Part shown: one piece after another, positions 45,391-53,468 of the stretch | Position numbering within the stretch: position 1 is the stretch's first letter | How the letters are laid out: each line of letters starts with the position of its first letter | Source of the DNA: Hyphomicrobiales bacterium | GTDB lineage: Bacteria > Pseudomonadota > Alphaproteobacteria > Rhizobiales > Beijerinckiaceae | Length of the DNA stretch: 64,000 nt | Assembly (NCBI GenBank): GCA_900473415.1 | Contig: UCLR01000042.1 | Span: 1 to 64,000, forward strand | Reading direction: 5' to 3' | Notes under the pieces: generated by a model | Seen by the model: only the letters and a program-made list of their open reading frames with translations | Databases searched by the model: none | Told to the model about the DNA's origin: nothing | Position numbers and translations under genes: made by a program

Positions 45391-45768
45391 ATGGTCCGCT
45401 TCGACGGCTTCGTCCCGGGCCGCTATTCGCTCGACGCGATCGGGGCGGGCGGGTTCCGCTTCGCGGAGATGAGCCACAAGGGCTCGATCATCGCGACGCC
45501 CGGCGGCATCCGCATCTGGCCGGTTACCCGCTTCTCCGACGTGACCGTCGAGAGCCTGCAGCCGGTGCTGGACGAGGCCGACGCCATCGACTTTCTGCTG
45601 ATCGGGACCGGGGCCGACATTGCCTTCATTCCGCCCGCCCTGCGTGATCCGCTGAGGCAGGCCGGGATCACGGTGGAGGGCATGGCGACGGGCGCGGCGG
45701 CTCGGACCTACAATGTCCTCGTCGCCGAGGACCGGCGGGTGGCGGCGGCGCTGATCGCGATCGAATAG
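45391..45768 (+). CDS. Mth938-like (NDUFAF3-family) protein, 125 aa
   Basis: A DUF498/Mth938 fold: GRYSLDAIGAGGFRFAEMSHKGSIIATPGGIRIW, then DFLLIGTGADIAFIPPALRDPLRQAGITVEGMATGAAARTYNVLVAEDRRVAAALI. This is the family of mitochondrial NDUFAF3, an early assembly factor of respiratory complex I. The bacterial role is not established. It sits eight bases after secF and before an NDUFAF6-like gene, so all are likely in one operon. Confidence 0.9.
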   Translation: MVRFDGFVPGRYSLDAIGAGGFRFAEMSHKGSIIATPGGIRIWPVTRFSDVTVESLQPVLDEADAIDFLLIGTGADIAFIPPALRDPLRQAGITVEGMATGAAARTYNVLVAEDRRVAAALIAIE

Positions 45769-45887
45769 GGCGCGGTCGGACCGACCAGCCGGGCGAGAGA
45801 GCGGCCATGTGAGCCGCGCGTAGCGGCGCCGCCGGTCTTGGCCTACACTGAACGAAAGCACCGGCGATGACGGGCCGAGGCGGGACA

Positions 45888-46775
45888 ATGCCGCAGACTG
45901 ATACCGACGACCGCAGGGAGATCGCGCCGGCACGACTGCCGGACGCCTATGCCCACTGCGCCGCCCTGATCCGCGAGCACGACCAGGATCGCTATATCGC
46001 CACCCTCTACGCGCCCGAGGGCAGCCGGCCGCCGCTCTTCGCGCTCTACGCCTTCAGCCATGAGATCGCCCGGGTCCGGGCCATGGTCAGCGAGCCACTG
46101 CCGGGCGAGGTCCGGCTGCAATGGTGGCGCGACCTGCTCGAAGGCCAGCCTGCCGGCGAAGCCCAGTCCCACCCCGTGGCGGCGGCGCTGCTCGATACGA
46201 TCCGGCGCTTCCGGCTGCCGGTCGCGCCGCTGACGGCGCTGATCGATGCGCGCATCTTCGATCTCTATGACGATCCGATGCCCTCGCTACGGGATCTTGA
46301 AGGCTATGCCGGGGAGACCTCGAGCGCGCTGATCCGGCTCGCCTGCATCGTGCTTGCGGGCGGTCGCGATCCCGGTGGGGCGACGGCCTGCGGCCATGCC
46401 GGCGTCGCCTACGCGCTGGCCGGCCTGATGCGCGCCTTTCCCTGGCACGCGGCCGAGGGGCAGGTCTATCTGCCGGCCGACATCCTCTCCCGCAACGGCG
46501 TGACGCGCGACGACATCGTCCGCGGCCGCGGCGGGCCGGGCGTGCTCTATACGCTGAAGGAATTGCGCGAGATCGCCCGCAAGCATCTGAAGCATCTTGC
46601 GAGCCTGACCGAGACGATCCCGCCGGCGCTCAGGCCGGCCTTCCTGCCGGTCGCGCTGGTCGAACCGTATCTGCGGCGCATGGAGGGCAGGGGCTACGAC
46701 CCTTACCGGACCATCGTCACCCTGCCGGCCTGGCGACGGCAGTGGGTCCTGTGGCGGGCGGCGCGGAGGACCTAG
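45888..46775 (+). CDS. squalene/phytoene-synthase-fold protein, NDUFAF6-like, 295 aa
   Basis: All-helical isoprenoid-synthase fold (RYIATLYAPEGSRPPLFALYAFSHEIARVR ... LQWWRDLL ... ALAGLMRAFPWHAAEGQVYLPADIL). The Asp-rich motifs of real phytoene synthases are lost: FSHEIARVR stands where DDxxD is expected, and the second motif is AFPWHAAEGQ. It is therefore probably not a carotenoid enzyme but an orthologue of NDUFAF6, a complex I assembly factor. The ATG at 45888 follows GAGGCGGG; 45867 is an alternative. It converges with trmFO. Confidence 0.85.
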   Translation: MPQTDTDDRREIAPARLPDAYAHCAALIREHDQDRYIATLYAPEGSRPPLFALYAFSHEIARVRAMVSEPLPGEVRLQWWRDLLEGQPAGEAQSHPVAAALLDTIRRFRLPVAPLTALIDARIFDLYDDPMPSLRDLEGYAGETSSALIRLACIVLAGGRDPGGATACGHAGVAYALAGLMRAFPWHAAEGQVYLPADILSRNGVTRDDIVRGRGGPGVLYTLKELREIARKHLKHLASLTETIPPALRPAFLPVALVEPYLRRMEGRGYDPYRTIVTLPAWRRQWVLWRAARRT

Positions 46776-46779
46776 CGCT

Positions 46780-48186
46780 TCACTCCGCCGCCTTGGCCTC
46801 GACGCCGTTCGCCCAGGCATCCATCTCGACCTTGGCGCGGGCCGTCAGCGCCTGCTTGCGGGCGACGCTCTTGGCCGGGCCTTTCAGGCGCTTGCCGTCG
46901 GGGCCGTGGGTCACGGCCTGGTCCGGATGGGGGAAGAGGCCGAAATTGATGTTCATCGGCTGGAAGGAGCGCGGCCCCTCGTCGATGGTGACGATGTGGC
47001 CGCCGGTGATGTGGTTCACCAGCGCGCCCAGCGCCGTCGTTGCCGGCGGCAGCGGCAGGTCGCGGCCGAGGCGCTCGGCAGCGGCCATGCGGCCGGCGAG
47101 CAGACCCGTGGCGGCGCTCTCGACATAACCCTCGCAGCCGGTGATCTGGCCGGCGAAGCGCAGGCGCTGGTCTGCCTTGAGCCGCAGGCGGTCGTCGAGC
47201 AGCTTGGGCGAGTTGAGATAGGTGTTGCGGTGGATGCCGCCGAGCCGGGCGAACTCGGCGTTCTGCAGGCCGGGAATCAGGCGGAAGATACGGCTCTGCT
47301 CGCCATATTTCAGCTTCGTCTGGAAGCCGGTCATGTTGAACAGCGTGCCGAGCGCATTGTCCTGCCGGAGCTGGACGACCGCATAGGCCTTCACCGTGGG
47401 GTTGTGCTTGTTCGTCAGGCCGACAGGCTTCATCGGGCCCCAGCGCAGCGTCTCGCGGCCGCGCTCGGCCATCACCTCGATCGGCAGGCAGCCGTCGAAA
47501 TAGGGCGTGCCCTCCCACTCCTTGAACTCGGTCTTCTCGGCGGCGAGCAGCGCGTCGATGAAGACCTCGTACTGGTCGCGGTCGAGCGGGCAGTTGATGT
47601 AGTCCGCGCCGGTGCCGCCGGGCCCCGCCTTGTCGTAGCGCGACTGGAACCAGGCCGTGTCCATGTCGATCGAATCGAAATGGACGATCGGGGCGATGGC
47701 GTCGAAGAAGGCGAGCGAATCCTCGCCGGTCAGAGAGCGGATGCCGTCGGCGAGCGCCGGCGACGTCAGCGGGCCGGTGGCGATGACGACATTGTCCCAT
47801 TCGGCCGGTGGAAGGCCCGCGATCTCGCCGCGATCGATGGTGACGAGCGGGTGCGCTTCCAGCGCGGCAGTGACGCCTTGGGAGAAACCGTCGCGGTCGA
47901 CAGCGAGCGCGCCGCCCGCCGGCACCTGATGGGCATCGCCCTTGGCCATGATGAGCGAGCCGAGCCGGCGCATCTCCCAGTGGAGCTGGCCGACGGCGTT
48001 GCTCTCCGAATCGTCTGAGCGGAAGGAGTTCGAGCAGACGAGCTCGGCGAGCCCCTCCGTCTTGTGCGCCTCGGTGCCGCGCACGGGGCGCATCTCGTGG
48101 ATCACGACCGGGACGCCGGCTTCCGCGATCTGCCAGGCGGCTTCGGAGCCGGCGAGCCCGCCGCCGATGATGTGTACGGGTTCCAT
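46780..48186 (-). CDS. trmFO: methylenetetrahydrofolate-tRNA-(uracil-5-)-methyltransferase TrmFO, 468 aa
   Basis: Folate- and FAD-dependent enzyme that makes 5-methyluridine at position 54 of tRNA. FAD-binding IIGGGLAGSEAAWQ (6-19), the conserved Cys51 in ELVCSNSFRSDD, and HNPTVKAYAVVQLRQDN, FRLIPGLQNAEFARLGGIHRNTYLNSP and FAGQITGCEGYVESAATGL are all family hallmarks. The C-terminal 50 residues are basic. The other class of enzyme (TrmA) would use S-adenosylmethionine; that pattern is absent. Confidence 0.97.
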   Translation of the reverse strand: MEPVHIIGGGLAGSEAAWQIAEAGVPVVIHEMRPVRGTEAHKTEGLAELVCSNSFRSDDSESNAVGQLHWEMRRLGSLIMAKGDAHQVPAGGALAVDRDGFSQGVTAALEAHPLVTIDRGEIAGLPPAEWDNVVIATGPLTSPALADGIRSLTGEDSLAFFDAIAPIVHFDSIDMDTAWFQSRYDKAGPGGTGADYINCPLDRDQYEVFIDALLAAEKTEFKEWEGTPYFDGCLPIEVMAERGRETLRWGPMKPVGLTNKHNPTVKAYAVVQLRQDNALGTLFNMTGFQTKLKYGEQSRIFRLIPGLQNAEFARLGGIHRNTYLNSPKLLDDRLRLKADQRLRFAGQITGCEGYVESAATGLLAGRMAAAERLGRDLPLPPATTALGALVNHITGGHIVTIDEGPRSFQPMNINFGLFPHPDQAVTHGPDGKRLKGPAKSVARKQALTARAKVEMDAWANGVEAKAAE

Positions 48187-48250
48187 GGCTGGGATGTGTC
48201 CGCAGCCGGCTCTCAGGTCAAGGGCTCAGGCGAATCGCAGGCCCTAAAAT

Positions 48251-48278
48251 GCAAAATGCCCGCCTTGCGGCGGGCATT
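48251..48278 (-). terminator. Rho-independent terminator of the DUF1127 gene
   Basis: On the minus strand, AATGCCCGCC-GCAA-GGCGGGCATT is a perfect 10-bp stem followed by TTTGCATTTT. It lies 100 bases after the DUF1127 stop and just upstream of trmFO, so trmFO should have its own promoter. Confidence 0.85.
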
Positions 48279-48378
48279 CGCTCTTCGACCGAGGTTCGAG
48301 GGGAGGGGAACACGAACCCGGGAGAAACTCTATGGAACGCGCCGCGCCCGTTGCGCGACGGTTCAGGCCTAGTCGACC

Positions 48379-48534
48379 TCAGTTCGCGGTGTTGGCGCGA
48401 GCGATGAAATTGATCTCCGAGCGCGACAGGCCGAGATCATAGAGCTCACGGTCGGTCAGGCGGGACAGCTCGCGAACGGTCTCGCGATAGCGGAGGTAGG
48501 CGCGGATTTTGGCGGCGATCATGGTGACGAACAT
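48379..48534 (-). CDS. DUF1127 family small protein, 51 aa
   Basis: MFVTMIAAKIRAYLRYRETVRELSRLTDRELYDLGLSRSEINFIARANTAN. The segment RELSRLTDRELYDLGLSRSEI is the DUF1127 (YjiS-like) motif, an Arg-rich helix-turn-helix. In several Alphaproteobacteria such proteins affect phosphate, carbon or RNA metabolism and are stress-induced. AAGGA lies eight bases upstream. The longer frame upstream is not conserved-looking. It has a strong terminator of its own, as expected for a short, highly expressed transcript. Confidence 0.9.
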   Translation of the reverse strand: MFVTMIAAKIRAYLRYRETVRELSRLTDRELYDLGLSRSEINFIARANTAN

Positions 48535-48663
48535 GGCGGTTTTCCTTAGCGATCCGGAGCGGGGCGGGGCCCACAGCGATAAATTCGTTGTGCACTGCAT
48601 ATAAGTCAGCCGCCCTGCCTTTTGCAGGGGCGATGAGTCAGCTCCGTTATGCTCTAGATGCAT

Positions 48664-49071
48664 GTCGAGTTAAGAATTCTGCTATTTTTGGCAGGTCGCC
48701 CCGCATCTCTGCAATGCTTAGGGCGAAATCGTGGCTTGAGTCTGCCTATTGGATAATCATTCGGCGCGTCGGCGCCGGACCGCTCTCGAGCGGTGATCGA
48801 AAAATGAGCATGCTGCAGCCGCGAAACGAGGGCGCCTGTGCGGCCTGGTGGTTTTGCGGTGCAAACAAGCTGACGGACCGATCAGAATCGCCGCGGGCCG
48901 AAATGACCAGGGATAGCGGCGATTCTTGCCCGGCAGGTTCTGCCGCATGGCTCCACGGCGCGCCGGGTGGTGCTTGGTTGGATTCAACCAAACAATTGAA
49001 ATAGCTTATTAAATTAAGGCGCCGCCTGTGGCTCGCGACTTGCCTCCGTTCCGGAGAACAGGAGCAAGCCA
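48664..49071. other. intergenic region without a recognised gene, about 410 bp
   Basis: Composition is more AT-rich than the surroundings (for example GAAATAGCTTATTAAATTAAG near 49000). No reading frame here has a convincing ribosome site or coding texture. It probably holds promoters for the divergent DUF1127 and serine-tract genes; a small RNA is possible but I see no specific sign of one. Confidence 0.5.
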
Positions 49072-49419
49072 ATGTCGATCAACATCTCGAGCCGGCTGGC
49101 CAACATGCCGCTGCCGGTCTCGGCGAGCGCGAATGTGCAGGGTGCGGCCGCCACGGGCAGCGATACCGCGTCCGCATCCTCCTCATCATCCTCATCCTCT
49201 TCGGTCGAAGCCGAATTCCTGAAATTCGCGCAGATGACGCCCGAGGAGCGGGTCCAGAAGGCGATTCTCGACAAACTCGGCATGACCGAGGAGGAATTCA
49301 ACAAGCTCGACGCCAAGGCCAAGGCCGACGCGATGGCCAAGATGCGTGACGAGATGCTCAAGCAGATGGAAGCCAAGGGCGGGCAGCGGACGGGCGAGCT
49401 CGCCGATATCCGGGTCTGA
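49072..49419 (+). CDS. hypothetical protein with serine tract, 115 aa
   Basis: MSINISSRLANMPLPVSASANVQ, then a low-complexity SASSSSSSSSS stretch (about residues 35-45), then a helical region (VEAEFLKFAQMTPEERVQKAILDKLGMTEEEFNKLDAKAKADAMAKMRDEM). There is no signal peptide or membrane helix. The Ser run is coded by mixed TCN codons. No function is known. GGAGCAAGCC lies upstream of the ATG. It is convergent with zntA. Confidence 0.6.
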   Translation: MSINISSRLANMPLPVSASANVQGAAATGSDTASASSSSSSSSSVEAEFLKFAQMTPEERVQKAILDKLGMTEEEFNKLDAKAKADAMAKMRDEMLKQMEAKGGQRTGELADIRV

Positions 49420-49443
49420 GGGGACCCACAGCTCTCCGCCGCG

Positions 49444-51735
49444 TCAGCCGGTCTTGCCCGCGTCAAAGCGCAACAGTCGCAGCGCATTGGCGGTGACGAT
49501 CACGGTCGCGCCGGTATCGGCTAGAATCGCGACCCAGAGGCCGGTGTAGCCGAGCACGCTGGTCACCAGGAACACGGCCTTCAGCCCGAGCGCGACCGTG
49601 ATGTTCGCGCGGATATTGCCCATGGCGGCGCGCGCGAGCCGGATCAACGCCGCAACATCGCGAACCCGGCTCTTCAGCACTGCGCCATCGGCCGTCTCCA
49701 GAGCCACGTCGGTACCCGAGCCCATGGCGATGCCGATGCCGGCGGCGGCCAGGGCCGGGGCGTCGTTGATGCCGTCTCCGACCATCATGACCGTGCTGCG
49801 GCCCGCAAACTCCCGGATCGCGGAAACCTTGTCGTCCGGCATCAGCTCGGCTTTGTGCTCCATGCCGAGCGCGCCGGCGATAGCCGCGCCCGTGCGAGCA
49901 TTGTCGCCGGTCAGCATGACGGAGCGGATGCCCATGGCCTTCAGCTCGGCCACCGCGGTGGCGGCATCCTCGCGCGGCTCGTCGCGCAGGGCGATGAGCC
50001 CGGCCAGCGCGCCATCGACCACCACGGCCGCGACGGTCTTGCCGTCCGATTCGAGCGCCTCCGCGGCGGCTTGCGCCTTCTCGCCGAAGGGCGCGCGGCT
50101 GGCAGCATGGCGCGGGGCGCCGACGAAGACCAATCTTCCGTCAACCTTGCCGGTGACGCCCTGGCCGGCGAGTGCGGCTGCTTCGCTTGCGGGGGCGAAG
50201 CTGATGCCGTTGGTGCGGGCGCGTTCCAGCACGGCCTCCGCCAGAGGGTGCGCGGAGCCGGCTTCGACCGCGGCGGCGAACGCCAGCACCGCACCCTCAT
50301 CGTGGCCGAGCGCGACGATGTCGGTGACGCGCGGCGTGCCTTGGGTCAGCGTGCCGGTCTTGTCGAAGGCGACGAGGCCGGTCGTCGCAGCGGTCTCGAG
50401 AACGACGCCGCCCTTCATCAGCAGGCCCTGCCGGGCGCCGGCGGAGAGCGCTGCGGCAATGGAGGCCGGCACCGAGATGACGAGCGCGCAGGGGCAGCCG
50501 ATCAGCAGGAGCGCGAGCGCCCGATAGATCCAGACCGACCATTCGGCGCCGAACAGGAGCGGCGGCACGAGCGCGACCAGCACCGCGAGCCCGACCACTG
50601 CCGGCATGTACCAGCGCGAGAAGCGGTCGATGAAGCGCTCGGTCGGCGCGCGCGCGGCCTCGGCCTCCTCGACCAGTCGGATGATGCGGGCGATGGTGTT
50701 GTCTTCCGGCGCCTTCTCGACGCGCAGGCGCAGCGCCGCCTCGCGATTGACCGAGCCGGCGTAGGCCTGATCGCCGAGGCCCTTGGTCTTCGGCACGGAC
50801 TCACCGGTGATCGGGCTCTCGTCGATGCCGGAGGTGCCATCTACGATCTCGCCGTCGGCAGGGATGCGATCTCCGGGGCGGACCAGCACGATCTGGCCGA
50901 TCCTCAGGCTTGCGGCGTCGACCTGTCGGGTCGTGCCGTTCTCCTCGATGACCGCGGTCTTGGGCACGAGATCGCCGAGCGCGCGGATCGAGGCGCGAGC
51001 GCGGTCGGCGGCGACGCCTTCCAGCACCTCGCCGACCGCGAAGAGGAAGACGACGAGGGCCGCTTCCTCCGCCGCGCCGATGAAGAGCGCGCCGATGGCG
51101 GCGATCGTCATCAGCATCTCGATGGTGAAGGGAATGCCGGCTCGCGCCGCAGCGAACGCGCGCCTGGCGACCGGCGCGACGCCGATCAGACAGGCGGCGA
51201 CGAAGGCCCAGTGGCCGACGGCCGGCCAGAGGAACTTGGCGGCCCAGGCGGCGGCGAGCAGTGCGCCTGTCCCGATGACGAGGCGGCCCTTGCCGGTCTG
51301 GTACCAGCTCATGCCCTCGGGCGTGGCCTCATGGACATGGCCGGGCAGGCCGTGGCCGTGGTCATGGCTCTTTGCGACATGGGCGTGCGAGCCGTGGTCG
51401 TGGCCGGAGTGATCGTGCGCGTGATCGTGATCATGCCCGCTGCAACCGCCGTGGTCATGGTCGTGATGATCGTGGCCGGGCCTGCGGGCAGGCGGCGAAG
51501 CCAGGGCGGCGGTCGTGTAGCCTAGTCCGCTGACGCGCTGCTCGATGGCTTCGCGCGACGTTTGCACCTCGTCGAGCGAGAGCGTCAGGGTCTCCGACAT
51601 GACCGAGAGCTGGACATTATCGACGCCGGGCATCCGCTCCACGGCGCCGCGGATCTTCGCGGCGCAGCCCGCACAGTCCATGCCGCCGACCTTCCAGGAC
51701 AGGGTCTTGGGCTCGGTTTCAGGATGGGCGACCAT
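49444..51735 (-). CDS. zntA: heavy-metal P1B-type ATPase, ZntA-like (Zn2+/Cd2+/Pb2+ exporter), 763 aa
   Basis: An N-terminal HMA domain with GMDCAGC (18-24), then a very His/Asp-rich linker (residues 87-134, repeats of HDHD), six to eight helices, TGES (310-313), the ion-path CPC (414-416), phosphorylation site DKTGT (458-462), and MVGDGINDAPALAAA. The CPC and the late DTGATVIVTANALRLLR region point to divalent zinc-group metals rather than copper. The His-rich linker probably buffers zinc. Upstream is a promoter of MerR-family type. Confidence 0.93.
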   Translation of the reverse strand: MVAHPETEPKTLSWKVGGMDCAGCAAKIRGAVERMPGVDNVQLSVMSETLTLSLDEVQTSREAIEQRVSGLGYTTAALASPPARRPGHDHHDHDHGGCSGHDHDHAHDHSGHDHGSHAHVAKSHDHGHGLPGHVHEATPEGMSWYQTGKGRLVIGTGALLAAAWAAKFLWPAVGHWAFVAACLIGVAPVARRAFAAARAGIPFTIEMLMTIAAIGALFIGAAEEAALVVFLFAVGEVLEGVAADRARASIRALGDLVPKTAVIEENGTTRQVDAASLRIGQIVLVRPGDRIPADGEIVDGTSGIDESPITGESVPKTKGLGDQAYAGSVNREAALRLRVEKAPEDNTIARIIRLVEEAEAARAPTERFIDRFSRWYMPAVVGLAVLVALVPPLLFGAEWSVWIYRALALLLIGCPCALVISVPASIAAALSAGARQGLLMKGGVVLETAATTGLVAFDKTGTLTQGTPRVTDIVALGHDEGAVLAFAAAVEAGSAHPLAEAVLERARTNGISFAPASEAAALAGQGVTGKVDGRLVFVGAPRHAASRAPFGEKAQAAAEALESDGKTVAAVVVDGALAGLIALRDEPREDAATAVAELKAMGIRSVMLTGDNARTGAAIAGALGMEHKAELMPDDKVSAIREFAGRSTVMMVGDGINDAPALAAAGIGIAMGSGTDVALETADGAVLKSRVRDVAALIRLARAAMGNIRANITVALGLKAVFLVTSVLGYTGLWVAILADTGATVIVTANALRLLRFDAGKTG

Positions 51736-51771
51736 GGCGTGCCTTTCGTCTCGTATCGCTACGGGACCATG

Positions 51772-51802
51772 CTTCTACAAGCTGTAGTCACTCCAGGTTC
51801 AA
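51772..51802 (-). promoter_or_regulatory. zntA promoter with 19-bp spacer and MerR-type dyad
   Basis: On the minus strand, TTGAAC (-35), a 19-base spacer and TAGAAG (-10). The spacer is centred on an imperfect dyad, CTGGAGT-G-ACTACAG, extended outward to 8 of 10 matching bases. Over-long spacers with a central dyad are the hallmark of MerR-family activators (ZntR, CadR, CueR). The ATG follows about 36 bases on. No merR-type gene is in the window. Confidence 0.65.
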
Positions 51803-51823
51803 GAGGGAAAATCGCGCGGTGGC

Positions 51824-53311
51824 TCAATCCAGCGGAAAGACCGGCCGGCGCAGGTGCTTATAGGGCAGGCCGGCGATCCGGCTGGTGCAGGGGCCGAGCG
51901 TGGCCACGGTGTAGCTGCCCTTCGCGATCTTGTCGTAGGCGCGCCGGTGCGCCACCGCGGCCTTGACGCCGATGGCCTTGAGCGCCTCGGGATGGATACC
52001 CTGTGAGCGGAACTGGCCGAGATCGAAGGGCGGGGTCTTGCGGCTCGTCAGCAGCACGGTCACGCCGTCGACCTTGACGACCGCACTGGGCCCCATGCTG
52101 AAGCGCGAGCCCTGCGACGCGGCGAGGTGGCTGTTGAGATCCTCCAGCGCAAAGTGCCCATCGCTGGCGCTCACGAAGGTCGCCTCGACCGGGATCGGTC
52201 CTTCCGCGATGGCGCTACCCTTGCCGCCAATGGCGAGCCGGCGGGTCTCGCCCGGCGCCGCACCGGCCATGGCGGCGACAGCTGCGGGATCGGCGATGGC
52301 GACCGCACAGTTCTCGACCTCATGGCGCAGGAAGGCGCGCAGCACCGAGGTGCCGTCACCCGGCGCGCCGCCGCCGATATTGTCCGCCGGCTCGACGACG
52401 ACATAGGGACCGCCCGGCTGGCGCAGCAGGTCCGCTACAGCTTCGTCCAGGTCCCATTCCGCCGGCTGGCCGAGCTCGCGCAGGGCGATGGCGGTCTCCG
52501 TGAGGCGGGCGAGCGCGTCCTCTGCCTCCGCCTCCGGCCCGGTCGTGGCGACGGCGAAGGCGACTCCGGCCTCGGGCACGTCCGAGAAGGAAAAGCCGCC
52601 GATGATATTCGCGACCCAGATCGCCGGATGCTCCTGTTCGATCTGGCGGGCGAGGGCCTCGAGATCGCGCATCGGCCGCTCGGCCGTCCCGGTGCCGGTC
52701 GGCGGCCAGACCACCGGCGCGTTGCGGGAATACATGCGCGGCACCACGCCTTCCTTCAGCGCCCGCGCCAGCAGCCGGGCCGAGCGGACGGCGGATTCGC
52801 GTGCGTCGGTGTGAGGGTTCTCGCGATAGGCGACGAGGGCGTTGGCATGCCGAGCCATCGCGGCGGTGAAATTCGCATGCAGGTCGAAGACGGCGAAAAC
52901 CGGCAGCGCCTCACAGCCGGGAACGCTGCGAATGTGGGCTAGCAGCGCGCCCTCCGGGTCGGGAGAGGCCGTGGTCACCATGGCGCCGTGCAGCGCGAGC
53001 CAGATGCCGTCGATGGGGCCTGAGGCCAGAGCCGCTTTCAAGCCGGCGTCGAAGCCGGTGAGGAAATGCTCGAAGACGGCGTGGTCGACCGTGCCCGCGG
53101 GCAGGGCAGTGTAGTCGACGGTAGGCACCACCTTCCAGCCTTCCGCCTCGGCGACTTCGAGGAAGCCGTCGACCGTCGAGCCGTCGCCGCGCCGGGCCAG
53201 AAGCGCCTGCCCCTCGCGGATCGTGAAATCGGCGAGCTGCGTCACCTCGTCGACGAAGCTGTGCGTCTCGTGGAACAGGGACCCCAGGAGGATGCGGCGG
53301 CGCTGGGTCAT
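51824..53311 (-). CDS. M81-family metallopeptidase (MlrC-like), 495 aa
   Basis: The M81 family is named for MlrC, which opens the linear microcystin peptide. Metal-site candidates: HETHSF (14-19), LALHGAMV (105-112), DLHANF (143-148) and YRENPHTD (162-169). The C-terminal half has VEPADNIGGGAPGDGTSVLRAFL and VLLTSRKTPPFDLGQFRSQGIHPE, typical of the family. No signal peptide, so it acts in the cytoplasm on imported substrate. The start at 53311 removes an unconserved 65-codon extension. It is divergent from a second M81 gene. Confidence 0.88.
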   Translation of the reverse strand: MTQRRRILLGSLFHETHSFVDEVTQLADFTIREGQALLARRGDGSTVDGFLEVAEAEGWKVVPTVDYTALPAGTVDHAVFEHFLTGFDAGLKAALASGPIDGIWLALHGAMVTTASPDPEGALLAHIRSVPGCEALPVFAVFDLHANFTAAMARHANALVAYRENPHTDARESAVRSARLLARALKEGVVPRMYSRNAPVVWPPTGTGTAERPMRDLEALARQIEQEHPAIWVANIIGGFSFSDVPEAGVAFAVATTGPEAEAEDALARLTETAIALRELGQPAEWDLDEAVADLLRQPGGPYVVVEPADNIGGGAPGDGTSVLRAFLRHEVENCAVAIADPAAVAAMAGAAPGETRRLAIGGKGSAIAEGPIPVEATFVSASDGHFALEDLNSHLAASQGSRFSMGPSAVVKVDGVTVLLTSRKTPPFDLGQFRSQGIHPEALKAIGVKAAVAHRRAYDKIAKGSYTVATLGPCTSRIAGLPYKHLRRPVFPLD

Positions 53312-53386
53312 GATCGGCTCAAGCTCCTTCCTTCGCGAGGCTTCCGCATCTCGGGCGTTTGGCGGTTCCAGAGCAAGCGAGCATTG

Positions 53387-53440
53387 TTCCGCCGGAAGAA
53401 ACGCGGCGCTTTGACAGGCCGGCCGCAGTCCCGGTTTCAT
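53387..53440 (+). promoter_or_regulatory. putative promoter and palindrome between the divergent M81 genes
   Basis: TTGACA (53411-53416), an 18-base spacer and TTTCAT (53435-53440), with the ATG 28 bases further on. Just upstream, TTCCG-C-CGGAA (53387-53397) is a perfect short palindrome that could be an operator. Confidence 0.4.
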
Positions 53441-53468
53441 GAGGTGGGCTTGAGCGGGAAAGTTCTGG

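Noticed and set aside
45867..46775. Carotenoid biosynthesis (phytoene synthase)
   Set aside because: The Asp-rich catalytic motifs are absent and no other crt genes are near, so an NDUFAF6-like role fits better.
48746..49072. Minus-strand gene of 108 codons in the long intergenic region
   Set aside because: No ribosome site, no domain and poor coding texture; it overlaps the start of the serine-tract gene.
49174..49210. Phase-variable trinucleotide repeat in the serine-tract gene
   Set aside because: The serines are coded by mixed TCC, TCA, TCT and TCG codons, and a trinucleotide change would not shift the frame.
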